A DNA stretch of 64,000 nucleotides from Myxacorys chilensis ATA2-1-KO14 (GCA_019359275.1 JAHHHP010000005.1:62001-126000), one strand, 5' to 3'; counted from the stretch's first letter, positions 45,983 through 55,065 are shown. Program-made: numbers and translations. Notes: generated by a model from the sequence alone, not told the origin.

Positions 45983-46706
45983 ACAACCTTTGACCTTTTC
46001 CTTTTGTAGATAACGGCAGAGTAGAGATAACGACGAGAAGCATAGAGAAAATCTTATCCACCTCGTCACAGCTCTTGATTGGTGAACGGTCAAGGGAGCA
46101 AACCCCTAGCGTTTACATCCTCTATCTTTAGATTAAACAACTTCAGATTAAACGCCGTGGCAAACGCTCTTTTGTCAGTTCTGCATGGCATATTCAATGG
46201 CGCATGACTTGAAGCATGCAGAATTTTTATAGTTATAATTTTCGACGAAAATTCCTTATACGATCGCAAAGCTGAACAATTTAGAAGATTTGCATTACTG
46301 TTAGGTCAAGACAATTAGGTCAAGACAAATGGCTAGTACGGAGGATAGGAATGTTTACCCAGATCAAGATAGAACGGTATATAGCTATATATAATCAACT
46401 AAGGCAATTGCAGGGTAGTTCCTCAAATTAGGCTTAGCAGCAAATCAGCCTGCGCTCTAGAGTCAAAGCACTCTAGATTCAAAGGCGAAAATTATCGACG
46501 TAATTATCTTGGAAAAACCGCTCTGATTCAAAAATCTGTGCGCTTGGCTCCAAGAGATTTGCATTGCAAAGTCAGTTGAATCCTCTAGTACTTAGATCAG
46601 ACTGCATCTTTACCAATTGGGAATTTTGACGCTTCGGAGTACCTATTATCGTCAGTATCTATTACCGTCTTTTAGCAACAGGGTTAGCTCTGCAACGATC
46701 GACATC
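45983..46706. other. Intergenic stretch with small duplications
   Basis: About 720 bases without a convincing gene. A perfect 14-bp duplication lies at 46301-46328 and an imperfect 16-bp one near 46455-46486. The frame upstream of the HTH gene (from 46617) has no resemblance to a protein. No tRNA seen. Confidence 0.4.
46301..46328. repeat. Perfect 14-bp tandem duplication
   Basis: TTAGGTCAAGACAA occurs twice in a row, at 46301-46314 and 46315-46328, in the upstream region of the small HTH gene. Confidence 0.9.
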
Positions 46707-46964
46707 ATGGGAAAAGCAGGAAAGGCACTTAAACAAGTACTGTCTAGCCACGGCATTAGCCAAAACCGCTTGGCAGTGACCATGGGAATCAACCGTTCCA
46801 CTGTTCATCAGTGGGTGAACGAGATCAGTGACCCCCTAGCTGAAGCTGTCACTGAAGTTATCAAAGCCTTGCGGGCACTCGATGGCACTGCCGCCGAGCA
46901 GTTTGTAGATCTCTATCTAGAACGGCACGTTCAGGAAGAAGATCGAGACCAGGAAAATTTGTAA
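46707..46964 (+). CDS. Small XRE-type helix-turn-helix regulator
   Basis: An 85-residue DNA-binding protein. The HTH reads ISQNRLAVTMGINRSTVHQW, and a short C-terminal part (EQFVDLYLERHVQEED) follows. ATG 46707 is chosen over an upstream start because MGKAGKALKQVL is the family-like beginning. This size of Xre protein is frequent in cyanobacteria. Targets unknown; it precedes glgP by 268 bases on the same strand, but no functional link can be claimed. Confidence 0.85.
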   Translation: MGKAGKALKQVLSSHGISQNRLAVTMGINRSTVHQWVNEISDPLAEAVTEVIKALRALDGTAAEQFVDLYLERHVQEEDRDQENL

Positions 46965-47232
46965 TTCGTAATCAATCGAGTTGAAAATCTTCAAAGTGTT
47001 TGAAGAATCGATAGACTTTTTCTGTCGATCAACAGGTTACGATGCAAACACGAACGCTTTTGATCGAAAACGTGTAGTTCACGACATCCCGTAAAGTTAA
47101 GCACGGACTGGGATCAAGGTAATTGCCCCCCTAATATTGGCGGGTTTGAATTTCGTGGAAATAGGTCAAGCTAATGTTTATTCAGACCTCTACGATTTAA
47201 GCTCCGCTTTGCAAACGCTCAGAGATTAATCT

Positions 47233-49461
47233 ATGACTTATACTACGACTGCCGCTCCTGTTGACAGATTGAGTGCCAAATTACCATCGTCACTCAAACG
47301 GCTAGCAGACATTGCGTTCAACTACTGGTGGTGTTGGACACCAGATATGATCTCGCTGTTTCAGACGATTAGCCCTGAGGAGTGGGAGCGCTGTGGACAC
47401 AATCCAGTCGCTTTGCTAGAAACCGTGAGCTATGAGCGTCTGACGCAACTGACCTGTGATCCCCAATACATGGCGCGGCTAGAAGGACTGGCAGATCAGT
47501 TCGATCGCTATATGAAATCGGATAGCACGTGGTCGAGCCGCGTTGCTCCACAAATCACGGCTGAAAACCCGATCGCTTATTTTTGTGCTGAGTTTGGCAT
47601 TCACGAATCGCTGCCGATCTACTCGGGCGGTTTGGGCATTCTGGCTGGGGATCATCTCAAATCTGCTTCCGATTTGGGTGTGCCGCTGATTGGTGTCGGA
47701 TTGCTCTACCGTCAAGGTTATTTTCATCAGCGCCTCAATGGAAGCGGCTGGCAAGAAGACTATTACACGAACAATCCGTTTGAGCAGATGCCGCTTGAAC
47801 TGCTCAAAGATGAAGGCGGAGTGCAGCCCCTCAAATTTGAGATTCAGGTTCGCCACCGGACGGTCAAGATCCAGATCTGGAAAGCGCAGGTTGGACGGGT
47901 CAGCCTTTATCTACTCGATAGCGATCGCGAGGATAATGATCCCATCGATCGCTGGCTCACCGGACACCTGTATGGCGGCAACCAAGAGACGCGCATTGCT
48001 CAAGAAATCGTGCTGGGTATTGGCGGCGTGCGGGCATTACAGACGTTAGGCATCGAGCCATCGGTGCATCATTTAAACGAAGGTCACGCGGCATTCTGCT
48101 TATTAGAAGTGTGTCGCCTGGAAATTCAGAAAACAGGCAAATCGTTCTACGACATCGAAAAGTTGGTGCGCGATCGCTGCGTCTTCACCACGCACACACC
48201 CGTGCCGGCAGGACACGATGTATTCTCCGCCGACCTGATGGATTCGTTCTTCGCCAATTACTGGGATCAGCTCCGGTTGTCTCGTGAGCAGTTCTTAGCG
48301 TTGGGTGCTCGTCGATTGGGCGATCCCTGGGAACCGTTTGGCATGACAGTTCTGGCGTTGCGGCTGTGTCGCTCTGCGAATGGCGTCAGCGAATTGCACG
48401 GCAAGGTTTCGCGCAAAATGTGGACAGTGATGTATCCCGAAAAATCAGAGGATGCCGTTCCGATTGGCTACATCACGAATGGCGTTCATGCGGCAACATG
48501 GGCAGCTCCCTTAATGCAAGACTTGTACAACAGATACCTGGGTGAGGATTGGACAACTCAACTTGTCGATCCCCAAACCTGGGCAAAAGTCGATCAGATT
48601 CCCAATGAAGAATTGTGGGAGCGCCATCAAATTCTCAAAGAGCGGCTGATCGCCCACACGCGATACAAGGTTCGCCAATCACGGCAGCAGCGTGGCGAAG
48701 ATGGCGGTTCGATTGAGGCAACCAACCGACTCCTCGATCCAACCATTCTGACAATCGGCTTTGCCCGTCGCTTTAGCCCATACAAACGGGGTGATTTGCT
48801 GCTGCGGGATGCAGAACGAGCGCTGAGGATTTTTAGCAATAAAGAGCGTCCGGTGCAAATTATCTTCTCCGGTAAGGCACACCCTAGAGACGAAGAAGGC
48901 AAGCGGATTATTCAACGGATTATCGAATGGTGTCGCAATCATGGCAATGTCAACGATCGCGTGGCGTTTATCGAAGATTACGACATGCATACGGCGCGGA
49001 AGTTGGTGCAAGGCGTTGATGTGTGGCTGAACAATCCCCGTCGCCCGCTCGAAGCGTCTGGAACCAGTGGTCAGAAGGTCTGCTTTAATGGCGGTCTGAA
49101 TTGCAGTGTGCTTGACGGCTGGTGGTGTGAAGGCTACCAGGAAGATGTGAACGGCAAAGGCACGAATGGTTGGGCGATCGGTGAAGATGCCAACACCAGT
49201 GACCAAGCCCTACAAGACCGGATTGATTCCGAGTCGCTGTATCAGCTGTTAGAAGAGGAAATCGTGCCACTCTACTACGATCGCGATGAGAAGGGCATCC
49301 CTCACGGCTGGATTGCGATGATGAAAGGCTCACTGAAAACGAACTGTCCTGCCTTCAGTACGCATCGGATGATCGCGGATTATGTCGCGCAAGTCTATGC
49401 TCCTGGAACAAAAGCGTTTGAAATAACGCTGGCAAAAGTTCCGCAACAGAGCAGCTTCTAG
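47233..49461 (+). CDS. glgP: Alpha-glucan (glycogen) phosphorylase, short GT35 type
   Basis: Releases glucose 1-phosphate from glycogen. This is the TIGR02094-type phosphorylase with an N-terminal DUF3417-like part (IAFNYWWCWTPD). The core includes IYSGGLGILAGDHLKSASD, HLNEGHAAF, ITNGVHAATW, the phosphate-site arginine/lysine region FARRFSPYKRG, and EASGTSGQKVCFNGGLN with the pyridoxal-phosphate lysine. At 742 residues it is the usual size for this subfamily. The gene is monocistronic in appearance, with a long upstream region. Confidence 0.95.
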   Translation: MTYTTTAAPVDRLSAKLPSSLKRLADIAFNYWWCWTPDMISLFQTISPEEWERCGHNPVALLETVSYERLTQLTCDPQYMARLEGLADQFDRYMKSDSTWSSRVAPQITAENPIAYFCAEFGIHESLPIYSGGLGILAGDHLKSASDLGVPLIGVGLLYRQGYFHQRLNGSGWQEDYYTNNPFEQMPLELLKDEGGVQPLKFEIQVRHRTVKIQIWKAQVGRVSLYLLDSDREDNDPIDRWLTGHLYGGNQETRIAQEIVLGIGGVRALQTLGIEPSVHHLNEGHAAFCLLEVCRLEIQKTGKSFYDIEKLVRDRCVFTTHTPVPAGHDVFSADLMDSFFANYWDQLRLSREQFLALGARRLGDPWEPFGMTVLALRLCRSANGVSELHGKVSRKMWTVMYPEKSEDAVPIGYITNGVHAATWAAPLMQDLYNRYLGEDWTTQLVDPQTWAKVDQIPNEELWERHQILKERLIAHTRYKVRQSRQQRGEDGGSIEATNRLLDPTILTIGFARRFSPYKRGDLLLRDAERALRIFSNKERPVQIIFSGKAHPRDEEGKRIIQRIIEWCRNHGNVNDRVAFIEDYDMHTARKLVQGVDVWLNNPRRPLEASGTSGQKVCFNGGLNCSVLDGWWCEGYQEDVNGKGTNGWAIGEDANTSDQALQDRIDSESLYQLLEEEIVPLYYDRDEKGIPHGWIAMMKGSLKTNCPAFSTHRMIADYVAQVYAPGTKAFEITLAKVPQQSSF

Positions 49462-49537
49462 TTCATCGTCGTAACTCGGTTGCTCACCGTTCGATCTCTC
49501 TGTTCGATAATGAGAATAACCGAGTTACGAATGATCT

Positions 49538-50014
49538 ATGAGAAATCCTCCTCAGCCCATTCCTGATGCTTTTAGAGGCGATAGCTGGCGATTTGCGTCG
49601 CTCCCAGCGGGTGATGTCGTTGATGCCTTCCGCGATCGCCTCATTCCGTTTTTAAACCTACCCCACGAATTACAACCTCTAAACCTTGGGTTAGCCTCAA
49701 CGCTGCCTATTCCAGGAGTTGTGTTTGATGGGGGACGGCGATCGCGGCAACTCGCTCAATGGCTGCAAGATTCCCAGCCTGTTTCTCTCAATTACATTGC
49801 CGGTGCGCCCGACGGACTAATTCTAGAAGCCGGAGAGCGCGATCGCTGGATTCTCAACACGTTTGATGACCCAGAGGTGCGATCGGCGGCGGAGCAGTAC
49901 GAACAGCGTAAACACGTGAGTGGAGGGCTGCATTTTCTGCTCGTTCAGCCAGATGATTCTGGAATGACGTACACCGGAGTTTGGTTACTGAAGGCAGCGC
50001 ATCCAAAGCCTTAA
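49538..50014 (+). CDS. Conserved cyanobacterial protein, unknown function
   Basis: A 158-residue soluble protein (LPAGDVVDAFRDRLIPFLNLP, ILNTFDDPEVRSAA, then HFLLVQPDDSGMTYTGVWLL). It appears to be of a kind widespread in cyanobacteria but I cannot name a family or function. No signal peptide, membrane helix or catalytic motif evident. It lies 76 bases after glgP on the same strand, perhaps sharing its transcript. Confidence 0.7.
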   Translation: MRNPPQPIPDAFRGDSWRFASLPAGDVVDAFRDRLIPFLNLPHELQPLNLGLASTLPIPGVVFDGGRRSRQLAQWLQDSQPVSLNYIAGAPDGLILEAGERDRWILNTFDDPEVRSAAEQYEQRKHVSGGLHFLLVQPDDSGMTYTGVWLLKAAHPKP

Positions 50015-50060
50015 ATTGAGTAATAACAGCAGCGACAGGCGTTTCTCTCATCTAAGAAGT

Positions 50061-50405
50061 TTATGCATACAGCAACTGATTCCTAATCTCATCCGCCATC
50101 AGCGAATTCACTAAAATGCCAATCCGTTGTGCTACCTCGTAAGCGCTTCTTTGAGGCACAACAATAATTCCAGCATGTTGTCTATTCTCCTTCATGTACT
50201 GAAGATGCAACCGCTCAAAATCGACACGGTTATGAGTCAAAATACATCTACCTACAGAAGCGGCGAATTCAAGTTGTTCACGGTCAGTTTTACCGAGGGC
50301 TGCTTGTTCAGGAACAGTTGCGACATTCAACCCGCGCGATCGCAACAGTGTGGCGACTAATGCCGACATGTCCTCATCCGTGTAGAGTGAAGCAAAAATT
50401 GTCAC
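50061..50405 (-). CDS. DUF5615 PIN-like protein, putative toxin
   Basis: A 114-residue protein of the DUF5615 PIN-like group: FASLYTDEDMSALVATLLRS, then ILTHNRVDFERLHLQY with the conserved acidic and His residues, and GIIVVPQ. PIN-fold members of toxin-antitoxin pairs cut RNA; activity here is not shown. GTG 50405 overlaps the stop of the DUF433 gene (GTGA), as expected for a coupled pair. Confidence 0.82.
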   Translation of the reverse strand: MTIFASLYTDEDMSALVATLLRSRGLNVATVPEQAALGKTDREQLEFAASVGRCILTHNRVDFERLHLQYMKENRQHAGIIVVPQRSAYEVAQRIGILVNSLMADEIRNQLLYA

Positions 50406-50719
50406 GATGCACCCAATACAGCCTTGACCGATGAGTGTACCCATTCATCGGGCACTTGGTTTCGCTCGATGTATTCATTAATCTCTGCCTGATGATCTAA
50501 GTAGAAGCTCAAGGCGTCAAATACTTGCGCTAGGGTTAGATGAGGCAAATGATTGAGAATTTCTTCTGGCGGAATGCCCAACCTCCACAGACTCACGATG
50601 GCTCGCACAGATGTCCGAGTGCCTGTGATAATTGGCTCTCCACTCAAAATTTCAGAAGTTCGGGTGACGTAACGGGAAGAGGTTTCAGCAGGCATCGGAT
50701 TAGCTCGGTAAGTCTCCAC
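50402..50719 (-). CDS. DUF433 protein, putative antitoxin
   Basis: A 105-residue protein with the DUF433 core (SGEPIITGTRTSVRAIVSL, then GIPPEEILNHLPHLTLAQVF and ALSFYLDHQAEI), a helix-turn-helix-like fold typical of antitoxins encoded next to DUF5615. It is first in the leftward pair and overlaps the toxin gene by 4 bases. GTG 50719 or ATG 50695 may be the start. Autoregulation would be usual but no operator was identified. Confidence 0.85.
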   Translation of the reverse strand: METYRANPMPAETSSRYVTRTSEILSGEPIITGTRTSVRAIVSLWRLGIPPEEILNHLPHLTLAQVFDALSFYLDHQAEINEYIERNQVPDEWVHSSVKAVLGAS

Positions 50720-50813
50720 TTCATCTTATCAGTGGCTTTCAGTTCAGTAGCTTTCCGTTCTCAAATAAGTCATGCAACAAAGCCTCACTATGTCGTAAAA
50801 CTACTCAGGGTAG

Positions 50814-51350
50814 TTATGCTAACCCCTCAGCGGTAAAAGTTTGCTGAATGCCATCTTTCGAAGGATGAAGAGATTCAGGGAGTACATCAAATGCTCTTTC
50901 TCCCAAGCAATACTCTGTTACAAATTCAGAAAAACTTCGACCAACTAAGTAAGCCTTCGGCGAATTCACTTTTACAAAATAAATATCGTAGCTATCATCC
51001 TCAAGACTATATGCTCTTAAATCCCACAGAAAGTAATCTTGGGTCTGATCAGCACCGAAAATGAGAGCATTCTCTAGAACGTCATCTGCTGCTCTAGACT
51101 CGAAACGGATGTCTGTTTCTCGAAGCATTTCTAATGCTTGCCGTAAGTTATCTGAGATTTCCCTAGAAAACTCGACATCAGGCGGACAAAAAATATCTAC
51201 AAACTCACCAAAACTGCCTGTTCCAAAGACGCGACAAAAATCCTTAAAGTCAGAGGGCAAAATAATTCTTGAACTTGACTCAAAGAGGTTTATTTCCTGA
51301 TTAGAACAAGCTCGTAATCTTTCTCTAGAAATGACCTCAAGCCTACTCAT
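50814..51350 (-). CDS. SMI1/KNR4 (SUKH) family protein
   Basis: A 178-residue SUKH-fold protein. The signature is near the N-terminus: LPSDFKDFCRVFGTGSFGEFV, followed by the FCPPD segment, and late LVGRSFSEFVTEYCLG. SUKH proteins often give immunity against contact-dependent nuclease toxins, but many are solitary. No toxin gene adjoins it. It lies 95 bases upstream of the DUF433-DUF5615 pair on the same strand, giving a small defence-like cluster. Confidence 0.82.
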   Translation of the reverse strand: MSRLEVISRERLRACSNQEINLFESSSRIILPSDFKDFCRVFGTGSFGEFVDIFCPPDVEFSREISDNLRQALEMLRETDIRFESRAADDVLENALIFGADQTQDYFLWDLRAYSLEDDSYDIYFVKVNSPKAYLVGRSFSEFVTEYCLGERAFDVLPESLHPSKDGIQQTFTAEGLA

Positions 51351-51488
51351 TAGTGCTTACCAACTGTTTATATATGACATATTTCTCCTTTATTGAATAT
51401 ATTTGCCTTGTTTGGTGATGACATCAAGATTCAGACCCCACAAACACAGTAGAATAAACTCTGATCACTTCTAATCCTCATTCCGCTT

Positions 51489-52361
51489 ATGTCTCAAGCA
51501 AAAATCGGCATCATTGGCGGTAGCGGTCTCTACACGATGGATGCCTTGAAAGACGTAGAGGAAGTGCGTGTTAAAACGCCGTTTGGTGATCCGTCGGATG
51601 CTTTGATTTTAGGAACATTGGACGAAACGCGAGTTGCATTTCTAGCGCGGCATGGTCGAAATCACCATCTGTTGCCGTCTGAGCTTCCGTTCCGGGCAAA
51701 CATCTATGCGATGAAGAGTCTGGGCGTCCAGTATTTGATTTCAGCGTCGGCAGTGGGATCGCTGAAAGAAGAAGCGAAGCCGCTTGACATGGTACTCCCC
51801 GATCAGTTTATCGATCGCACCAAAAACCGTATTTCTACTTTCTTTGGAGAAGGAGTTGTGGCGCACGTTGCCTTTGGCGATCCGGTTTGTCTCAATCTAG
51901 CGAAGGTGCTGGGGGACGCGATCGCGAGTCTCAATCTCACCGATGTGACGCTGCATCGCGGTGGAACGTATGTCTGTATGGAAGGCCCTGCCTTCTCGAC
52001 TAAAGCAGAATCAAATTTGCATCGGAGTTGGGGCGCGACGGTAATCGGCATGACCAATTTACCCGAAGCCAAACTTGCTCGTGAAGCTGAAATTGCCTAC
52101 GCAACACTGGCGTTAGTCACAGACTACGACTGTTGGCATTCCGATCACGATAGCGTCACGGTTGAGATGGTGATTGGCAATCTTCGGCGCAATGCGACCA
52201 ATGCTCAAAAAGTAATCCAAGAGACGGTGCGACGGTTGACCCAGAATCCACCTCCGTCCGAGGCGCACTCGGCGTTAAAGTATGCGATCCTTACGCCGTT
52301 GGATAAAATTCCTGACGCCGCTAAAGAAAAGCTGAACTTACTATTAGAAAAGTATCTTTAA
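51489..52361 (+). CDS. mtnP: S-methyl-5'-thioadenosine phosphorylase
   Basis: MtnP splits methylthioadenosine into adenine and methylthioribose 1-phosphate, recycling the by-product of polyamine synthesis. Phosphate site IGGSGLY and [12 protein letters not shown] are at the N-terminus; [12 protein letters not shown] and [16 protein letters not shown] bind the nucleoside; DYDCWH closes the site, as in MTAP rather than PNP. The 290 residues are normal. The cupin gene starts 10 bases after its stop, so they are likely one operon. Confidence 0.95.
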   Translation: MSQAKIGIIGGSGLYTMDALKDVEEVRVKTPFGDPSDALILGTLDETRVAFLARHGRNHHLLPSELPFRANIYAMKSLGVQYLISASAVGSLKEEAKPLDMVLPDQFIDRTKNRISTFFGEGVVAHVAFGDPVCLNLAKVLGDAIASLNLTDVTLHRGGTYVCMEGPAFSTKAESNLHRSWGATVIGMTNLPEAKLAREAEIAYATLALVTDYDCWHSDHDSVTVEMVIGNLRRNATNAQKVIQETVRRLTQNPPPSEAHSALKYAILTPLDKIPDAAKEKLNLLLEKYL

Positions 52362-52371
52362 CCAACAACGT

Positions 52372-52854
52372 GTGGAATTACCGATTAAGCGCCTCACCCA
52401 AGACCTGCTCACGACGATCGCATCTCAGTCTCGCACGAGTTCCCGCCAGCGCCAAAACTACAACTTTCACGAATTAGACGAGCGGGTGCAGCGTTTTCTC
52501 AACGTCCTGCAACCCGGAACTTATGTGCGGCCTCATCGCCATCGCCGCGCCCCTAATGTGAACGGCTTTGAGTTTTTTTTGGTGCTACAAGGGGCGATCG
52601 CGCTGCTGATTCTAAACGAACAAGGCGAGGTGCTGCAAACTGAGCGAATCACCGCCAATGGCGAAACTCGCGGCATTGAGTTAGCCGAAGGAACCTATCA
52701 CACGCTAATTGCGTTAGAACCCGATACGGTGATGCTGGAGATTAAAGAAGGGCCTTACAATCCCGCCTCCGATAAAGAATTTTTGGAGCAATTTCCAACG
52801 GAAGGCACGATCGAAGCTCAACAGTGGGTGAAAACCTGGGAAACCTTCGCCTAA
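52372..52854 (+). CDS. WbuC-family cupin
   Basis: A 160-residue cupin. The metal-binding first motif is TYVRPHRHRR followed by NGFEFFLVLQG, with the second motif around EGTYHTLIALEPDT. WbuC proteins are linked to polysaccharide loci but this copy follows mtnP by 10 bases, where a role in methionine salvage is not established. The start is GTG 52372. It overlaps the convergent methyltransferase gene by 4 bases. Confidence 0.85.
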   Translation: MELPIKRLTQDLLTTIASQSRTSSRQRQNYNFHELDERVQRFLNVLQPGTYVRPHRHRRAPNVNGFEFFLVLQGAIALLILNEQGEVLQTERITANGETRGIELAEGTYHTLIALEPDTVMLEIKEGPYNPASDKEFLEQFPTEGTIEAQQWVKTWETFA

Positions 52855-53600
52855 ACCACACCTTTCTGAAAAATCATCACGTGTTGTTGAGGCAAGCTAT
52901 TGATCGTTTCTATGTAGGTTAAGCCCAACGATTCCTTCGGAGTTGCGCCCTGCGCTAATCGCAGTTCTTTCTTGACCTGTTTTTGCGTCATTTTGTGTAA
53001 GGGTTTGATCATCACAAATGGGTTTTCGCCGCGATATTCGACCAGTACAATGCGTCCGCCGGGTTTGACAGATTGCGCGATCGCGCTCATCATTTCTCGT
53101 GGATACTCCAACTCGTGATAGACATCCACCATCAATACCACATCAACACTGTTCTCTGGCAGATTCGGACTGGTGACACTGCTTAAAATCGGTTCAACAT
53201 TGGAAATTTGTTTCTCTGCTTTGAACGCATTCAAAATCTCAATCATTTCGGGTTGAACATCCACGGCATAGACTTTGCCTTGAGGCAGGGTGGATGCAAT
53301 CCGGAAGCTAAAGTATCCGGTTCCAGCGCCAATATCGGCAACAACATCGCTCGGCTTCAAACTCAGGGCGGCGATCACTTTTTGCGGTTGTTCTTCAGCG
53401 TCTCGCCCTGATCGCTCTAACCATCCGGCTCCTTCATAGCCCATCACATGAGCGATCTCGCGCCCCATGTAAATCTTGCCGATTCCATCCGAATTGTGTT
53501 GGGTACGTTGTTCATACACTGGAGCATCGGCATAAGCAACACTCGGAAGTCCCAACCAACACAACCCTACAATCAGCACTAATAAAAGGTTCCGCACCAT
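52851..53600 (-). CDS. Exported SAM-dependent methyltransferase
   Basis: A class I methyltransferase with a signal peptide (VRNLLLVLIVGLCWLGLPSVAYA). Motif I is VADIGAGTGYFSFR, and acidic motif II lies in VYAVDVQPEM; VVLMVDVYHELEYP and GGRIVLVEYRG follow. Secretion of such an enzyme is unusual because its cofactor is cytosolic; the family is common in cyanobacteria and its substrate unknown. Near the C-terminus (RLAQGATPKESL) an in-frame stretch of about 12 residues is encoded by copy B of the small palindromic element. ATG 53600 or GTG 53603 may be the start. Confidence 0.85.
   Translation of the reverse strand: MVRNLLLVLIVGLCWLGLPSVAYADAPVYEQRTQHNSDGIGKIYMGREIAHVMGYEGAGWLERSGRDAEEQPQKVIAALSLKPSDVVADIGAGTGYFSFRIASTLPQGKVYAVDVQPEMIEILNAFKAEKQISNVEPILSSVTSPNLPENSVDVVLMVDVYHELEYPREMMSAIAQSVKPGGRIVLVEYRGENPFVMIKPLHKMTQKQVKKELRLAQGATPKESLGLTYIETINSLPQQHVMIFQKGVV
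52928..52962. mobile_element. Small palindromic insertion, copy B
   Basis: Matches copy A (36251-36285) at 32 of 35 positions, including TTCCTTCGGAGTTGCGC. It is embedded in frame in the methyltransferase gene and ends in AATCGC, a HIP1-like half. Confidence 0.7.
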
Positions 53601-53645
53601 CACAGTTCTCTAACCACAACGCCTTTACTTTACAGGATAGGACTC

Positions 53646-53966
53646 ATGCAGAGAACCTTAACGCTATGGAATCACTTGCTTTTGGCTGCGTCGCCTCTCG
53701 TACTTAGTTGCAACCTGTGTGATCTAGCTGCGATCGCCTGTACATTCAGTTGCAACCTGTGTGAACTAAGATCACACGCTTGTAAACCTAGTTGCAACCT
53801 GTGTGATCTAACTGCGATCGCCTGTACATTGAGTTGTAACCCGTGTGATCTTAGTTCACACGCTTATACATTGAGATGCAACCTGTGTGAACTAACTGCG
53901 ATCGTCTGTACATCAAAGTACAACCGAGCGATCCTAACTGCTATTCCTGCCGCGCGGATGAACTGA
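53646..53966 (+). CDS. Open frame across the 42-bp repeats, Cys-rich
   Basis: A 106-codon frame starting at ATG 53646, with AGGA six bases before it. It begins with a signal-like stretch (LLLAASPLVLSC, which also resembles a lipobox) and continues as five 14-residue repeats of the type CNLCDLTAIAC, spaced exactly with the DNA repeat. The frame stays open because 42 is a multiple of 3. It could be a real Cys-rich surface peptide, or a chance frame in a repeat. No homologue is recognised. Confidence 0.3.
   Translation: MQRTLTLWNHLLLAASPLVLSCNLCDLAAIACTFSCNLCELRSHACKPSCNLCDLTAIACTLSCNPCDLSSHAYTLRCNLCELTAIVCTSKYNRAILTAIPAARMN
53706..53957. repeat. 42-bp tandem repeat array, five units plus a degenerate sixth
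   Basis: Contiguous 42-bp units start at 53706, 53748, 53790, 53832, 53874 and (degenerate) 53916. Most begin AGTTGCAACCTGTGTGA. Two types alternate: units 1, 3, 5 carry a HIP1-like CTGCGATCGCCTGTACA; units 2 and 4 carry instead a palindrome GTGTGA-N7-TCACAC. The 19-bp palindrome of unit 2 is exactly the reverse complement of that in unit 4. There are no spacers, so this is not a CRISPR array. It lies upstream of the leftward methyltransferase gene. Confidence 0.95.
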
Positions 53967-54062
53967 TTTTGTCTCAGAAGAATTGCGCGATTGATTTAGA
54001 CAAACAATCACGATCGCACGATTGATAAACTAACCGATCCCGGATCTCCTAATTCAGATTGC

Positions 54063-54719
54063 TCACCCAACACGGCTATATCGGATTAATCTTAGAAGAA
54101 TAATCCCTGTGACAAAGCTACTAATTAGTCCTGAAATGATTCCTACAATTCCTAGGTGAATTGCCAGTTGCATAGGTGTGGAGAGATTTTTGAGTCTCCA
54201 ATAACCCCAAGAGTCTATAAAATAAGCTCCACCCCGACCCGCACCCCAACCCATTGACCAAGCGTAAGCGTTTGTCAGACACCAAACCACACGGGTACGA
54301 AGCGTCCATCCTTGAATCCCGCCTAGAATTGCACCTCCTAGCAGCCCACTAACAGCGTTACTTTTGACAGTGCTCTGAATTGAGCCTCTAAAAGTATCAG
54401 GCTGATTGAAACTACCCCATACAGATAGGTTGTTGTTTATTAATCCAATTGTTGCGATTAAATAAATACCGAGTGTTGTACCCAGAATCCATCGAATTGG
54501 AATTCGCATCCCTTGGTCTTTAAGCTGTAACCATTGAACGACTCCAAGCACAAAGCCTGCAAACAGGCTACCGAGAAGACTAGGAGAAGCAAGGTCAAAG
54601 TCGCGAGGCGGAGGATAATACGCTCCTTCAAGCCAACCCGCTAACGCGAAACTCAGTCCTAAACTCAAGCTGCTTGTACTGATCCAAAGTAATAGTACTC
54701 TCAACTCTCTTAATTGCAT
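54063..54719 (-). CDS. Multi-pass membrane protein, unknown function
   Basis: A protein of about 218 residues with five or six hydrophobic segments (LWISTSSLSLGLSFALAGWL, LLGSLFAGFVLGVVQWLQL, GTTLGIYLIATIGLI, GIVGIISGLISSFVTGIILL). Gly-rich segments such as GLLGGAILGGIQGW suit tight helix packing. No known family. ATG 54719 is preferred to a TTG eight codons upstream. Alone on its strand, next to the repeat array. Confidence 0.7.
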   Translation of the reverse strand: MQLRELRVLLLWISTSSLSLGLSFALAGWLEGAYYPPPRDFDLASPSLLGSLFAGFVLGVVQWLQLKDQGMRIPIRWILGTTLGIYLIATIGLINNNLSVWGSFNQPDTFRGSIQSTVKSNAVSGLLGGAILGGIQGWTLRTRVVWCLTNAYAWSMGWGAGRGGAYFIDSWGYWRLKNLSTPMQLAIHLGIVGIISGLISSFVTGIILLRLIRYSRVG

Positions 54720-55065
54720 GCTCTGCCTACTTCTATTAGTCAATGTGAATTGAAAGACACAGGAGCATCAGTCATTACTGATTGAGGGAAAAACAAATTG
54801 TTTCATGAGTGAGTCGCCTCGTCCAGATTCGGCAATCTAAATACTTCCCTCTTTAGCTGCATAAACCTTGAGGGTGTTTAAAGGATTTTTTCAGTACAAT
54901 TTTGGCTGCATCTGTTTGTTAACTAGAAAATTGCACTAGTCCTTAACAATTCGCGCGGCTAAGTTTAGGGAATCGCTCATTAGACTCTCTGCAAGAGTTT
55001 TTCCCTCTCCTGATTGCTTGTAGACTGTTTATCGAATTGCATTCAATCAGGAGTTCTTGTAATCC
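54720..55065. other. Divergent intergenic stretch, nothing clear
   Basis: About 350 AT-rich bases between the leftward membrane-protein gene and the rightward M23 peptidase gene. Both promoters should lie here but none is clear enough to mark. No tRNA seen. Confidence 0.4.

Noticed and set aside
46617..46706. N-terminal extension of the small HTH protein
   Set aside because: The extra 30 residues do not resemble the family, and a good ATG starts the conserved part at 46707.
53766..53786. CRP-type sites (TGTGA...TCACA) in the 42-bp repeats
   Set aside because: The spacing is 7 bases instead of the 6 of CRP sites, and they occur only as part of the repeated unit.
53706..53957. CRISPR array
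   Set aside because: The 42-bp units are contiguous, have no unique spacers, and no cas genes are near.
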